From NCBI GenBank assembly GCA_904502185.1, contig CAJGDX010000024.1, forward strand, positions 1 through 24,481: a stretch of 24,481 nt of DNA, read 5' to 3'. This stretch comes from an uncultured Bacteroidaceae bacterium (lineage in GTDB: Bacteria; Bacteroidota; Bacteroidia; Bacteroidales; Bacteroidaceae). Position numbers and translations under genes: made by a program. The notes beneath the pieces were generated by a model that was not told the origin of the DNA, ran no database searches, and saw only the letters and a list, made by a program, of their open reading frames with translations. Shown one piece after another: positions 1-8,534 of the stretch; the first letter of the stretch is position 1, and every line of letters starts with the position of its first letter.

Positions 1-336
1 ATCGCATACGCTCCCTGTATCAACCACGGTATCCGCAAGGGTATGGGTAAGGCACAGGCCGAGCAGGCAGCAGCTGTTGAGTGCGGTTACTGGCACTTGT
101 GGCGTTACAACCCCGCTCTCGAGGAAGAGGGTAAGAACCCCTTCACACTCGACAGCAAAGAGCCCCAGTGGGATAAGTTCCAGGAGTTCTTGCAGGGTGA
201 GGTTCGTTACGCATCACTTGCTAAGATGTTCCCCGCAGAGGCTCAGGAGCTCTTCGATGCAGCACAGCAGATGGCTAAGAAACGCTACTCAAGCTATGTT
301 CGCATGTCTAAACTCGACTGGAGCAACGAAGAATAA
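1..336 (+). CDS. nifJ: Pyruvate:ferredoxin (flavodoxin) oxidoreductase, C-terminal end (partial)
   Basis: The frame is open from base 1 and ends at TAA 334-336, so only the last 111 residues of a protein of about 1,180 residues are present. It opens with IAYAPCINHGIRKGMGKAQ, the conserved stretch of the thiamine-pyrophosphate-binding C-terminal domain of PFOR, and continues with WHLWRYNP and the acidic/aromatic tail typical of anaerobe NifJ. The family oxidises pyruvate and CoA to acetyl-CoA and CO2 in the cytoplasm and passes electrons to ferredoxin or flavodoxin. The internal ATG at 43 is not the start. A strong terminator follows 24 bases after the stop, so this is the last gene of its transcript. 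Identification rests on recognised family sequence; the rest of the gene lies outside the window. Confidence 0.93.
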   Translation: MAYAPCINHGIRKGMGKAQAEQAAAVECGYWHLWRYNPALEEEGKNPFTLDSKEPQWDKFQEFLQGEVRYASLAKMFPAEAQELFDAAQQMAKKRYSSYVRMSKLDWSNEE

Positions 337-360
337 TTCGTTTAAATCCTAATATTTCAA

Positions 361-398
361 TCGGGAGGTTCACACAGGTGAGCCTCCCGATTTTTTTT
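361..398 (+). terminator. Rho-independent terminator of nifJ
   Basis: A 13-bp stem (361-373 with 378-390, one G-T pair) closes a 4-base loop and is followed by eight T (391-398). It lies 24 bases after the nifJ stop codon. Confidence 0.93.
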
Positions 399-545
399 GT
401 GCTGTGCGCTGCAGATGGTTGTTCGCTGTGCGGCTTATGGTGCAGGAAGTTTTTTATACTTTCGTAGAATACAGTAAGTATCTGATTATTGTAAAATAGC
501 CCCATCTCTCTCTAAGTATAGAGTTCAAACAGAACATACATTGAT
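399..545. other. Intergenic spacer between convergent genes
   Basis: This stretch lies between the nifJ terminator and the terminator of the convergent thioesterase gene. I see no coding frame with a recognisable product, no RNA gene and no clear promoter box in it. Confidence 0.5.
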
Positions 546-578
546 ATAAAAAACTATCCTGCCGGACGGGCAGGATAG
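546..578 (-). terminator. Rho-independent terminator of the acyl-ACP thioesterase gene
   Basis: A perfect 10-bp inverted repeat (554-563 with 569-578, loop GGACG on the + strand) is followed on the minus strand by TTTTTT at 553-548 and TATATC. It lies 28 bases beyond the thioesterase stop codon. Confidence 0.9.
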
Positions 579-606
579 CAGTATGGTGAATGATAAAGCA
601 GTCGAA

Positions 607-1371
607 TTAATCCTCTTCAACCTCGGGACGAGGCAGGAAACTCATTTCGCAACGGCAGATGGCCTCACCGCTGTCCTTGACTATCTGAACATAATAGGTA
701 TCATCCTCTACCTCCTTCATGTAGTAGTTAAGTCCCTCTCCGGGCTTAGCCTCCTGCATATATGCCACTACGAAACGGCTTAGGTCGTGTGTGTAGAGAT
801 AATCCAAAGGCAGAATGTCCATAATGTGGTCGATGTATCGGATGCTGTTCATGTGTCCGTTGATATCGACATCGCTGTATCTGATGCGACGATGCACAGG
901 CTCTACGCCTTCGACGTTGCAACGGCGGGGCGAGGGTACACGCGGAATGCTGAAAGGCTCTTCGGGTGTCAGATAACGCATGAACAGGTCGTGGAATTCG
1001 CTGTCGAAGTCAAAGGGCGAACGTGTGTCAAGGTCTATCATGGCAAACGTACACATCATGGCTGCCATTTCGTTGCCATCAGAGTCAATGGCACGCAGAC
1101 AGCGGTCTGTGAATCCGCGATAGGCATTCTTGATAAAAGTCTCTATGGTGAACTGCTGCGAGCCGAGGGGGATGTTCTTAACATCGAGAACCATGCGCGC
1201 CATGACCCATCCCAATTTGCGTGTGGCACCGAATCCGCGCTTGTCGGCATGCTTGCCTGCTGCAGAGAGCATCATATTGCACAATGCACTCGGACGCATA
1301 CGGTGCAGTTTGTCGACAGTCGTCATATTTACCTCAAATTCGTAACGGTCAATCTTAGGTAATGTTTCCAT
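607..1371 (-). CDS. Acyl-[acyl-carrier-protein] thioesterase (double hotdog fold)
   Basis: This 254-residue protein belongs to the Acyl-ACP_TE family, cytoplasmic enzymes that hydrolyse acyl-ACP to free fatty acid and end fatty-acid synthesis. Two hotdog halves are visible. The N-terminal half begins YEFEVNMTTVDKLHRMRPSALCNMM and ends near IDLDTRSPF. The C-terminal half contains RYSDVDINGHMNSIRYIDHI, with the N171-x-H173 pair expected at the catalytic site and a following QEAKPGEG stretch that supplies an acidic residue. The length fits bacterial members. The frame stays open upstream to a TTG at 1387-1389 that would add six residues. I chose the ATG at 1371 because TTG starts are rare in Bacteroidetes and METLPKIDRYEF matches the usual family N-terminus. 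It is a single-gene unit with its own promoter upstream (1428-1458) and terminator downstream. Confidence 0.93.
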   Translation of the reverse strand: METLPKIDRYEFEVNMTTVDKLHRMRPSALCNMMLSAAGKHADKRGFGATRKLGWVMARMVLDVKNIPLGSQQFTIETFIKNAYRGFTDRCLRAIDSDGNEMAAMMCTFAMIDLDTRSPFDFDSEFHDLFMRYLTPEEPFSIPRVPSPRRCNVEGVEPVHRRIRYSDVDINGHMNSIRYIDHIMDILPLDYLYTHDLSRFVVAYMQEAKPGEGLNYYMKEVEDDTYYVQIVKDSGEAICRCEMSFLPRPEVEED

Positions 1372-1427
1372 GATTATATTTTTAGACAAGTTATATCAAT
1401 CTGTAAAAAGTCGTTCCGACTCTTATG

Positions 1428-1458
1428 CAAAGATAACTCTCTCTCTAATAATAAACAA
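1428..1458 (-). promoter_or_regulatory. Bacteroidetes-type promoter for the thioesterase gene
   Basis: On the minus strand a -7 box TATCTTTG (1435-1428) is preceded at N20 by TTG (1458-1456), close to the Bacteroidetes consensus TTTG-N19/20-TAnnTTTG. The start of transcription would fall near 1421, giving a leader of about 50 bases. Confidence 0.6.
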
Positions 1459-1701
1459 TTGTTCAAATTCGATATAAAGTTAAAAAAGCGGCAACAGTGG
1501 CTACATTTATACTAAAAAAACGTGTTAAAAAGCTCCAAACGCTGTTCCTCGAAAAAAATCTCTGCTTCAGGCAAAAAAATGCAGAAAAATCAAATATTTC
1601 AAAATCTTTTCAGAATCGTATCTAATCTTTGCATCAGAAATAATTGTTATACGTAAATATACCACACAATAATAGTAACTAACCTTTAAAAATAAAATGT
1701 T
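1459..1701. other. A/T-rich divergent intergenic region
   Basis: This region separates the divergent thioesterase and PepSY-like genes. It holds several A and T runs and no coding frame I can support. The only candidate signal toward the PepSY gene is TAATCTTTGC at 1623-1632, one base longer than a consensus -7 box and without a clear -33 element. It would give a leader of about 65 bases. Confidence 0.4.
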
Positions 1702-2142
1702 ATGAAAAAGCTTATCATTCTCACACTGGCAATTTTCTCATTCGGAATATTAACAGCCACAGCCGACAACGGTCGCATCATTGCAAAGGAAAATCTTCCC
1801 CAGAAGTCGCAGCAGTTCATCAAGCAGTACTTCGGCAACATTAAAGTGACATACGCCAAAGAGGAGCGCGACTTCATTGAAAAGAGCTACGAGGTGATGC
1901 TTGCCGACGGAACAAAACTGGAGTTTACACGCAACGGCGAATGGAAAGAGGTTGACTGCCGCCGCTCATCGGTTCCTACACCCATAATCCCTGCAGCCAT
2001 CATGAAATATGTAAAGGATAACTACCCCGATGTGAAGGTTCTTCTGATTGAGCGCGATCGCAACGATTACGAACTCAAACTCTCCAACCGTCTGGAACTG
2101 ACCTTCGATACAAAATACAATATCATCGACATCGACGATTAA
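1702..2142 (+). CDS. Exported PepSY-like (DUF2874-type) protein
   Basis: The 146-residue product has a clear signal peptide (MKKLIILTLAIFSFGILTATA) with likely cleavage near residue 21, so it is probably periplasmic. The mature part matches the Bacteroidetes PepSY-like family. Two similar units are visible: ENLPQKSQQFIKQYFGN..V.YAKEE..F.EKSYEV.LADGTKLEF, and PAAIMKYVKDNYPDVKVLLIERDRNDYELKLSN. Each has a helix followed by strands carrying the 'Y-E-V/L' and 'L-x-F' pattern. The molecular role of this family is not established, and ligand or inhibitor binding is only suggested by the PepSY name. It is followed after 29 bases by a second PepSY-like gene in the same direction, and the two probably share one transcript ending at 2675. 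Confidence 0.85.
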   Translation: MKKLIILTLAIFSFGILTATADNGRIIAKENLPQKSQQFIKQYFGNIKVTYAKEERDFIEKSYEVMLADGTKLEFTRNGEWKEVDCRRSSVPTPIIPAAIMKYVKDNYPDVKVLLIERDRNDYELKLSNRLELTFDTKYNIIDIDD

Positions 2143-2171
2143 ATCAGTAAAAACCCGAAAAAAGTTATGTT

Positions 2172-2618
2172 ATGAAAAATTTAATAAGAAATATTCTGTC
2201 GCTCGTTTTATTCTCGGCCATAGCAGTGCTTGCTTCATGTAGCGACGATGACGACAACAAAGCAGTTGTATGCAATCAGGTAAAAAGTTATATCACACAG
2301 CACTACCCCGGTGCCATCATCAGGGATGCAGAATATAGCAGAGGCTATTTCGAAGTGGAGATATACCACGATGCCCGCATCAAGGATGTCTACTTCGATG
2401 ACAGCGACAACTGGGTGGCAACAAAGTGGGATGTTTCGATAGCCGACCTTCCTGCGGCGGTGGTAACATCACTGACAGAGAATTTCCCCGAATACCGAAT
2501 AGACGATGTTGACTATGTGGTTACCCCTGAACGCGAAACCTATTACGTGGAGCTTGAACGCGGAAACTACGAAAGAGCAGTATACATCACTGCCGATGGT
2601 ACAATATTAACCGAATAA
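2172..2618 (+). CDS. PepSY-like lipoprotein, probably surface exposed
   Basis: This 148-residue protein starts with a lipoprotein signal peptide whose lipobox is L20-A-S-C23. Directly after the cysteine comes SDDDDN. An acidic run at this place is the lipoprotein export signal that sends Bacteroidetes lipoproteins to the cell surface. The body has two PepSY-like units: VCNQVKSYITQHYPGAIIRDAEY..GYFEVEIYHD, and PAAVVTSLTENFPEYRIDDVDYV..ERETYYVELERG. It is a diverged companion of the preceding gene, so the pair probably arose by duplication with one copy kept in the periplasm and one displayed outside. Function is unknown. Confidence 0.85.
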   Translation: MKNLIRNILSLVLFSAIAVLASCSDDDDNKAVVCNQVKSYITQHYPGAIIRDAEYSRGYFEVEIYHDARIKDVYFDDSDNWVATKWDVSIADLPAAVVTSLTENFPEYRIDDVDYVVTPERETYYVELERGNYERAVYITADGTILTE

Positions 2619-2637
2619 CAGCATTATCCTAAAACAG

Positions 2638-2675
2638 TCAGCGGACAACCTCGTCGGGGTTGTCCGCTGATTTTT
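2638..2675 (+). terminator. Rho-independent terminator after the PepSY-like pair
   Basis: A perfect 13-bp stem (2638-2650 with 2658-2670) with a 7-base loop is followed by TTTTT (2671-2675). It lies between convergent genes. On the minus strand the stem is followed by CTGTTTTA, so it may also stop the efflux operon, though less efficiently. Confidence 0.88.
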
Positions 2676-2692
2676 GTGCGCTGTCGTGTCTA

Positions 2693-5600
2693 CTATTGCG
2701 GCTTTTTGCGGAATCGCTCCTCCAGTGTCTGCATCCACTCGTACCAGTTGGGGATGTACAGTGTGGCAAGCACTGTGTTCAGGAACATACCAAAGACAAC
2801 TGCCGTACCCAGTGACAGACGGCTCTCGGCACCTGCGCCGCTTGCAAACAGCAGGGGCATCACTCCCAGTACAAACGAGAAAGAGGTCATGAGTATCGGG
2901 CGCAATCTGATGTGTCCAGCCTGGAAGGCGCTCTCTCCGATGGGGTTGCCTGCCCGGCGGAAGTCGCGTGCGAACTCCACTATCAGAATACCGTTTTTGG
3001 CGCTGAGTGCTATGAGCAGAATTATTCCTATCTGTGTGTAGATGCTTATGGGTAATCCCATTATCCAGCAGCCAAGCACCGTACCCAGCAGGGCAATGGG
3101 TGTTCCCATCACTGCTGCCACAGGGCTGCTCCAGCTCTCGTATTGCGCCGAAAGTACAAGATAGGCCACCAACAGTGCAAGAATGAATATCACAATGGTG
3201 GTGTTTCCCACAATCTTCTCCTGATATGCCACTCCTGTCCATTCATATCCAAATTCGTTGCCCAGTTCCTCGGCGAAGAGCGACTGCATCTCGTTCATGG
3301 CCTCTCCGGTGCTGTAGCCCTGTGCAGGGTTGCAGGTGAGCGATGCGCTGTTGTACATGTTGTAGCGTCCAAGCTGGTCTATGCCCAGCACTGTTCCGGT
3401 TGTCATGAAACTGCTGAAGGGTACCATCTTGCCGCTGCTGTTGGCAAGGCTCAGCTTCATCACACCCTCTATCAGTTTCTGACTCTCCTCGCCGGCAGCC
3501 ATGTTCACCTGCCACACACGTCCCAGCATCACAAAGTCGTTGACGTATGCCGTACCCATGTAGTTGCTCAGGGTGGAGAGCAGTGTGCCAATGTCCAGCC
3601 CCATGGTTATTGCCTTTTCGCGGTCTATGTTCAGAAAATATTGTGGCACGTCTGCTTCGAACGAGCTGTTCATTGCCGCAATTGCCGGCTTTTTGCCGTA
3701 CTGCGACAGCAGCAGGTCTATGGCTTTCTGCATCTCTGTCAGCCCCAGTGCCTGTCGGTCCTCAAGTTGCAGTTGCAGTCCGCCGGTGTTTCCCATTCCC
3801 GGGATTGCCGGAGGTACCATGGCAAAGCATTGTGCCTCCTGGATGCGTGCATATGCCTCGCGGTTGAACCGCTCGACAACATCGGCTGCCGAGTGTCCCT
3901 TCTCCTTTCGTTCTTTCCACTCCTTCAGCACTACAAATACACTGACGGCATTGCTCTGCTCGCCGTTGTTCATTATGCTGAATCCGCTGATGCTGATGTT
4001 GCTCTTCACCTCGGGGTAGGTGGCAAGGATGGCGTTTATTTCTGCAGCAACCTTTTCGCTGCGTGTGAGCGACGAGGCAGGCGGCAGCTGTACGGCAATT
4101 ATCAGGTAGCCCTCATCCTCCTGGGGTATAAAGGTTGTGGGCCATTTGGCAAACATCAATATGGCTGCCACTGTCAGTGCTGTAAAGGAGAGCGCTGCCG
4201 TCAGTGGCTTGCGCAGCAGATAGGCTGCGCTCTTGTCGTAGACGAACAGCATGCCGTCGTACAGTTTGTCGAACCATCTGAAGATGATATTCTTCTTGCG
4301 CCCTTTTTCAGTGGGGCGCAGCAGTATGGCGCACAGGGCAGGGGTGAGTGTCAGCGAGTTTATGCCGCTGAGCAGGGTAGAGGCGGCAATGGTCAGCGCA
4401 AACTGCTTGTATAGCTGTCCTGAGATTCCGCTTATCATCGTGGTGGGCAGAAACACTGCCATCATCACCAGCACCACTCCAATGATGGGCGCGGTTATCT
4501 CCTCCATTGCCTTTTCGGTGGCGGCACGTGGCGGAAGCTTCTCTTCGTCCAGTATGCGCGTGACATTCTCCACCACCACTATCGCATCGTCCACCACTAT
4601 GGCTATGGCAAGAATCAGTCCGAACAGCGTCAGTGTGTTTATCGAGAATCCCAGCAGCTCCATCACAGCCAGTGTGCCTATGAGCGACACGGGGATTGTC
4701 AGGCAGGGAATGAGCGTTGCCCTCCAGTTTTGCAGGAACAGGAATATAACCAGCACCACCAACAGGGTTGTTTCGAGGAATGTGTAGAGTACCTCGCGGA
4801 TGGAACTGCGCACAACATCTGTCGTGTCTAGCGTCACGCTGTATTCCACTCCCGTGGGGAAGCTCTGCGATAGCTCCTCCATTCTGGCGCGTACAGCCTT
4901 CGATACATTCAGCGAGTTTGAACCCGGCAACTGATAGACGGCGAGGGCAGCGGTGGGTTTGCCGTCGAGCCTCGACGATGCGTAGTATGTCTGGCTGCCA
5001 AGCTCAACGGTGGCAATGTCGCGCAGTCGCAGCATTGTCACTCCGTCGTTCTTTATTACAATGTTTCCGAACTCTTCGGCATCTTTCAGTCGTCCCTGCA
5101 CGTTCAGCGTGTACTGGAAAGCGTTGTAGGCACCCTTGCCCAGGGTCTGTCCCACGTAGCCTGCCGACACTGCCATGTTCTGCTGCGTGATTGCATTGTA
5201 GACCTCGGAGGTCGTTACACCGCGTATGCGCATGGCTTCAGGGTCGAGCCACACGCGCATGGAGTAGTCACCTGCACCCATGATGTTTACGCCTCCCACT
5301 CCGGGGGTGCGTGCCAGCTGGTCGGTTATCTGCAATTTTGCGTAGTTCGATAGATAGAGCTGGTCGTATATGGTGTCGCCCGTAAGGGTGAGAAAAAGTA
5401 CAATGTTCGATGACTGCTTCTGTACCGTCACACCCAGCTGCTTCACCTCGGCAGGGAGTGAGTTCATGGCAACGTTTACCCTGTTCTGCACCATTACCGT
5501 TGCCATGTCAATGTCTGTCCCCACCTCAAAGGTCACTGTCAACTGATAGGTGCCTGCCGACGAGGATGTGGAACTCATGTATATCATTCCGTCGACGCCG

Positions 5601-5815
5601 TTCACCTGCTGCTCGATGGGGATTCCCACCGTCTGTGCTATGGTCTCGGCATTTGCGCCCGGGTATGTGGCTGTTACCTGCACCGTCGGCGGAGTTATCG
5701 AGGGATATTGGTCTATGGGTAGTGTGAAGAGGCATATTCCGCCACCAATCAGCAGCAACAGTGACAGTACTGTGGCAAAAATGGGGCGCTCTATGAAAAA
5801 TTTAGGAAGATTCAT
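2693..5815 (-). CDS. RND multidrug efflux inner-membrane pump, HAE1 (AcrB-like) family
   Basis: The 1040-residue length is that of AcrB/MexB proteins. It begins NLPKFFIERPIFATVLSLLL, the usual first membrane helix, and has the proton-relay aspartate pair D409-D410 in helix 4 (ILAIAIVVDDAIVVVENV). The conserved lysine appears in IGIILLIALSAKNGILIVEFA in the second half. The two large periplasmic loops and the repeated 2 x 6 helix layout are intact. It is the proton-driven drug/H+ antiporter of a tripartite system spanning inner membrane to outer membrane. It starts 21 bases after the adaptor gene and is the last gene of the operon. Substrate cannot be read from sequence; HAE1 members usually take amphiphilic drugs, bile salts or detergents. 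Confidence 0.97.
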   Translation of the reverse strand: MNLPKFFIERPIFATVLSLLLLIGGGICLFTLPIDQYPSITPPTVQVTATYPGANAETIAQTVGIPIEQQVNGVDGMIYMSSTSSSAGTYQLTVTFEVGTDIDMATVMVQNRVNVAMNSLPAEVKQLGVTVQKQSSNIVLFLTLTGDTIYDQLYLSNYAKLQITDQLARTPGVGGVNIMGAGDYSMRVWLDPEAMRIRGVTTSEVYNAITQQNMAVSAGYVGQTLGKGAYNAFQYTLNVQGRLKDAEEFGNIVIKNDGVTMLRLRDIATVELGSQTYYASSRLDGKPTAALAVYQLPGSNSLNVSKAVRARMEELSQSFPTGVEYSVTLDTTDVVRSSIREVLYTFLETTLLVVLVIFLFLQNWRATLIPCLTIPVSLIGTLAVMELLGFSINTLTLFGLILAIAIVVDDAIVVVENVTRILDEEKLPPRAATEKAMEEITAPIIGVVLVMMAVFLPTTMISGISGQLYKQFALTIAASTLLSGINSLTLTPALCAILLRPTEKGRKKNIIFRWFDKLYDGMLFVYDKSAAYLLRKPLTAALSFTALTVAAILMFAKWPTTFIPQEDEGYLIIAVQLPPASSLTRSEKVAAEINAILATYPEVKSNISISGFSIMNNGEQSNAVSVFVVLKEWKERKEKGHSAADVVERFNREAYARIQEAQCFAMVPPAIPGMGNTGGLQLQLEDRQALGLTEMQKAIDLLLSQYGKKPAIAAMNSSFEADVPQYFLNIDREKAITMGLDIGTLLSTLSNYMGTAYVNDFVMLGRVWQVNMAAGEESQKLIEGVMKLSLANSSGKMVPFSSFMTTGTVLGIDQLGRYNMYNSASLTCNPAQGYSTGEAMNEMQSLFAEELGNEFGYEWTGVAYQEKIVGNTTIVIFILALLVAYLVLSAQYESWSSPVAAVMGTPIALLGTVLGCWIMGLPISIYTQIGIILLIALSAKNGILIVEFARDFRRAGNPIGESAFQAGHIRLRPILMTSFSFVLGVMPLLFASGAGAESRLSLGTAVVFGMFLNTVLATLYIPNWYEWMQTLEERFRKKPQ

Positions 5816-5836
5816 GGCGACTGTTTTTTCTGATTA

Positions 5837-6940
5837 TTATTCCGTCTGTTCAACCACAGGCACTATTTTCATGCCGTTGCGCACCTTTAGCAGGGCTTTT
5901 GTCACATAGTGTTCGTCGGCGCCGAGCCCCTCTGTCACCAGCCTCAGAGTGTCGTCGAACAGCTCGCCGGTGATTATGTGTCGATACTCTACGGTGTTCG
6001 AGTCGTTTACAACGTATATGAACTTACCCAGCTGGTCGGTACCTATCGAGGCATCCTTTATCAGTATGCCGTCGGTTATTTTCTTATAGGGCAGCACCAC
6101 GCTTATGTATGAGCCTGACTTCAGAAAACCATCGTCGTTCTTCAGTTCGGCACGCACGCGCAGTGTTCCCGTTCCCAGGTCGACGTTGGGCGAGAGATAG
6201 TCCATTCTGGCTTTCCGACGGAAATAGTTGTCGCCACCCAGGTTGAATGTTATATAGTCGTCCTGTTCCACCTTGCCCCGTTTCTGTCGTTGCAGCCATT
6301 CGTTGTCGGTTATGTCGAAATAGGTATACATTATGTCGTCCTTGTAGAGTGTGGCGAGCGTCACCGGTTCGCCGGCACCTGCCACGTAGCTGCCCGACGA
6401 GAGTGTGCTCAGCCCCACAAGACCGTCGTGCGGCGCCCTTATGTAGCAGTAATCGAGATTGGTGCGTGCGGTGTTCAATTGTGCCTCGGCATTGCTGACG
6501 GCAGCCTTGCCGGTGGCAACGTTGGTCTTTGCCTGCAACAGCTCAATCTGGCTCACTGCGTCGCGGCGTATGGCTATCTTCATACGCTCGTAGTTGTTCT
6601 CGGCATATTCGAGGTTGGCCTTTGCTGTTTGCAGGGCAGCTTCGGCCTGCGACACTGCATCCTTGTACAGTGTCGGCTCTATGATGAAAAGAATATCGCC
6701 CTTTTTCACTCTCTGTCCGGCTGTGTAGTACGACCCTGACAGTGTGCCGTTTACCCGTCCTACGATGGCTACCGTGGCATCGGCGTCAAGATAGCCGGGA
6801 TATTCGCGCGTAAGTGTCACCTCGCGTACAATTGGCGCTGCAACCTCAACGGGTAGTGCGGCAACCGTGCTGTTTCTCTTCTCTTTGCCGCAACTGCACA
6901 GGGTGGCGGCAGTCAATATTATAAACAGAACCTGTTTCAT
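5837..6940 (-). CDS. RND efflux periplasmic adaptor (membrane fusion protein), lipoprotein
   Basis: The 367-residue adaptor starts at ATG 6940, giving MKQVLFIILTAATLCSC with lipobox L14-C-S-C17. A longer in-frame reading upstream lacks a signal peptide and overlaps the previous gene. Domains in order: barrel-sandwich half (YPGYLDADATVAIVGRVNG..GQRVKKGDILFII); an alpha-helical hairpin rich in A, E and Q (about 90-150, DAVSQAEAALQTAKANLEYAE and the return helix); the second lipoyl half (YIRAPHDGLVG); then beta-barrel and membrane-proximal parts ending KVRNGMKIVPVVE. It bridges the RND pump and the outer-membrane channel. It lies 31 bases after the outer-membrane factor gene and 21 bases before the pump gene. 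Confidence 0.96.
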   Translation of the reverse strand: MKQVLFIILTAATLCSCGKEKRNSTVAALPVEVAAPIVREVTLTREYPGYLDADATVAIVGRVNGTLSGSYYTAGQRVKKGDILFIIEPTLYKDAVSQAEAALQTAKANLEYAENNYERMKIAIRRDAVSQIELLQAKTNVATGKAAVSNAEAQLNTARTNLDYCYIRAPHDGLVGLSTLSSGSYVAGAGEPVTLATLYKDDIMYTYFDITDNEWLQRQKRGKVEQDDYITFNLGGDNYFRRKARMDYLSPNVDLGTGTLRVRAELKNDDGFLKSGSYISVVLPYKKITDGILIKDASIGTDQLGKFIYVVNDSNTVEYRHIITGELFDDTLRLVTEGLGADEHYVTKALLKVRNGMKIVPVVEQTE

Positions 6941-6971
6941 TGTATCGTCATTTTTTTTTGATTCATAAAAA

Positions 6972-8363
6972 CTACCATCCGCCGCCGAGTGCCTTGTACA
7001 GCTGCACCAGTGCAAGCAGCGAATAGCCTCGGGTGCTTACAAGGTTGTCCTGACTGCTCAGTAGCGAGCGCTGTGCGTCAAGCACATTCTGAAACTGCGT
7101 GAGTCCCTGCTTGTATAGCTCCACCGACAGCTCCAACGTCTCTTCGCCCTGTCGCACCGTCTCTTTCAGTGCCTCTATCGTCATCAGGGAGTGTTTATAC
7201 ATGGTCATGGCATTGTCGGCCTCCTGCACGGCTGTCAGCGCCACATTGTTGAAGGCTATCACACTTTGTTCGAGTTCCGCCTTGGCCTCCATGGTGGCAG
7301 CCACGTCGTGTCCGCCGTCGAACAGGTTCCACGTCATCGAGGGTGCAATCTCCCACACGCTGCTTTTGTCGCGGAACAGCTTGTCGATGCTGTTTGCCGA
7401 ATAGCCTATCGAGCCGTTCAGGTAGAACGATGGCAGCCAGTCGCGCTTCGATGCTCCCAGCAGGGCAGCCTTTGCCCCTACGGTAAGCTCGGCGGCGCGC
7501 ACATCGGGACGTCTGCGCAGCAGATTGGCAGGGACACCCACAGCCACCGCATCCACATAGTCGGGCAGGGGCTGTGGCAGGGAAAGCCTCTCGTCGATGC
7601 TCCCCGGGAAGAGTGCCAGAAGCACTGTGAGCGAATTTATATATTGTCTGATGTTTGCCTGCATTGAGGGGATGGAGGCGAGGGTGCTGTAATAGACCGA
7701 TTTTGCCTGTGCAACATCCAATTTCGATGCAAAGCCTGTTTCGAAACGGGCTACGACTATCTCCATAATCTCCTTTTGCGACTGTACGTTGCGTTCGAGA
7801 ACCTCAAGCTCGGCCTGACACTGGCGCAGCGAAAAATAGTTGCTTGCAACCTCGGCACAGAGGGTCAGCATCACTGCGCGGAACTCCTCGGAGGTTGCCT
7901 GAAAAGCCCTCTTCTGGGCCTGTGCGCGTTTGACTATCTTGCCAAAAACATCCACCTGCCAGCTGGCGGTCAGTGTTCCGGTGAAGTATCCGTACCACGC
8001 CTCGGCGTCACCCGTCTGCGACAGGTTGCCGCTAACCTTGTTGCGGCTCCATCCTGCCGACAGGTCAACCGATGGCAGCAGCTCGCTCTGCGTCATTCTC
8101 CAGCCAGCCTTGGCTATGCGAATGTTGGTCATTGCCGTCAGCACCGACAGGTTGCGCTCGGTGGCGACAATCATCAGCGAGTCGAGCAGTGCATCTTCGA
8201 AGTTTCTCCACCAAAGGTCGTCGGCCGGCCTTGTTTGTATGAAAATCTCATCATCGGGCCACTCCTGTGGCAGTGGCGCCACAAGTTCAACACCCCTCTT
8301 CTGGGCAGTTGCATGCAGTGCCGTCAGGCAACCGAATGTCAGACAAAGTAGCAATCTCTTCAT
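6972..8363 (-). CDS. Outer-membrane efflux channel (TolC/OprM-type, NodT family)
   Basis: I take ATG 8363 as the start, giving 463 residues beginning MKRLLLCLTFGCLTALHATAQ, a normal signal peptide. The open frame runs 43 codons further upstream but without exported character. The OEP family repeat is seen twice: the first at about WWRNFEDALLDSLMIVATERN..VLTAMTNIRIA, the second at RPDVRAAELTVGAKAALLGASKRDWLPSF. Each is followed by long helices and a beta hairpin (SVWEIAPSMTWNLFDGG). Unlike OprM there is no lipobox cysteine at the signal-peptide end. It leads the operon, whereas adaptor-pump-channel is the order more often seen. Confidence 0.95.
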   Translation of the reverse strand: MKRLLLCLTFGCLTALHATAQKRGVELVAPLPQEWPDDEIFIQTRPADDLWWRNFEDALLDSLMIVATERNLSVLTAMTNIRIAKAGWRMTQSELLPSVDLSAGWSRNKVSGNLSQTGDAEAWYGYFTGTLTASWQVDVFGKIVKRAQAQKRAFQATSEEFRAVMLTLCAEVASNYFSLRQCQAELEVLERNVQSQKEIMEIVVARFETGFASKLDVAQAKSVYYSTLASIPSMQANIRQYINSLTVLLALFPGSIDERLSLPQPLPDYVDAVAVGVPANLLRRRPDVRAAELTVGAKAALLGASKRDWLPSFYLNGSIGYSANSIDKLFRDKSSVWEIAPSMTWNLFDGGHDVAATMEAKAELEQSVIAFNNVALTAVQEADNAMTMYKHSLMTIEALKETVRQGEETLELSVELYKQGLTQFQNVLDAQRSLLSSQDNLVSTRGYSLLALVQLYKALGGGW

Positions 8364-8502
8364 AAAATCTTTTCTGATAAACATCCTGTAAACAAAATAA
8401 ACGGAAATAAGTTCTTTGCCCCTCACCGGCGAAATATGCAGCCGGCTTTTATAATAATCCGAAAAAAGAGTTAAAAAGCATACGTATTTCACAAAAAGGA
8501 GT
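8364..8502. other. Divergent regulatory region between efflux operon and metK
   Basis: No gene is visible. A short inverted repeat (8426-8430 with 8441-8445, CCGGC/GCCGG) sits 60-80 bases upstream of the channel gene and would form a small hairpin in its leader. On the minus strand TTATTTTG (8393-8386 area) is one mismatch from a -7 box. I found no TetR- or MarR-like operator that I could defend. Confidence 0.35.
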
Positions 8503-8510
8503 TACCTTTG
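8503..8510 (+). promoter_or_regulatory. -7 promoter box for the metK transcript
   Basis: TACCTTTG fits the Bacteroidetes -7 consensus TAnnTTTG exactly. A matching -33 TTTG is not visible at the usual distance. Transcription would begin near 8516, immediately before a small hairpin (8517-8522 with 8527-8532) and the riboswitch aptamer. Confidence 0.55.
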
Positions 8511-8534
8511 CAGCGGAAACAGAAAACTGTTTTT

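Noticed and set aside
1372..1389. TTG start that would lengthen the acyl-ACP thioesterase by six residues
   Set aside because: TTG is a rare start in Bacteroidetes and the ATG at 1371 gives the usual family N-terminus.
3143..4414. 423-residue open frame on the + strand inside the RND pump gene
   Set aside because: It is antisense to a complete 1040-residue RND pump, has no recognisable domain and a composition (many C, H, Q) typical of a shadow frame.
6941..7015. Longer N-terminus of the efflux adaptor
   Set aside because: It overlaps the channel gene and would bury the lipoprotein signal peptide that begins at ATG 6940.
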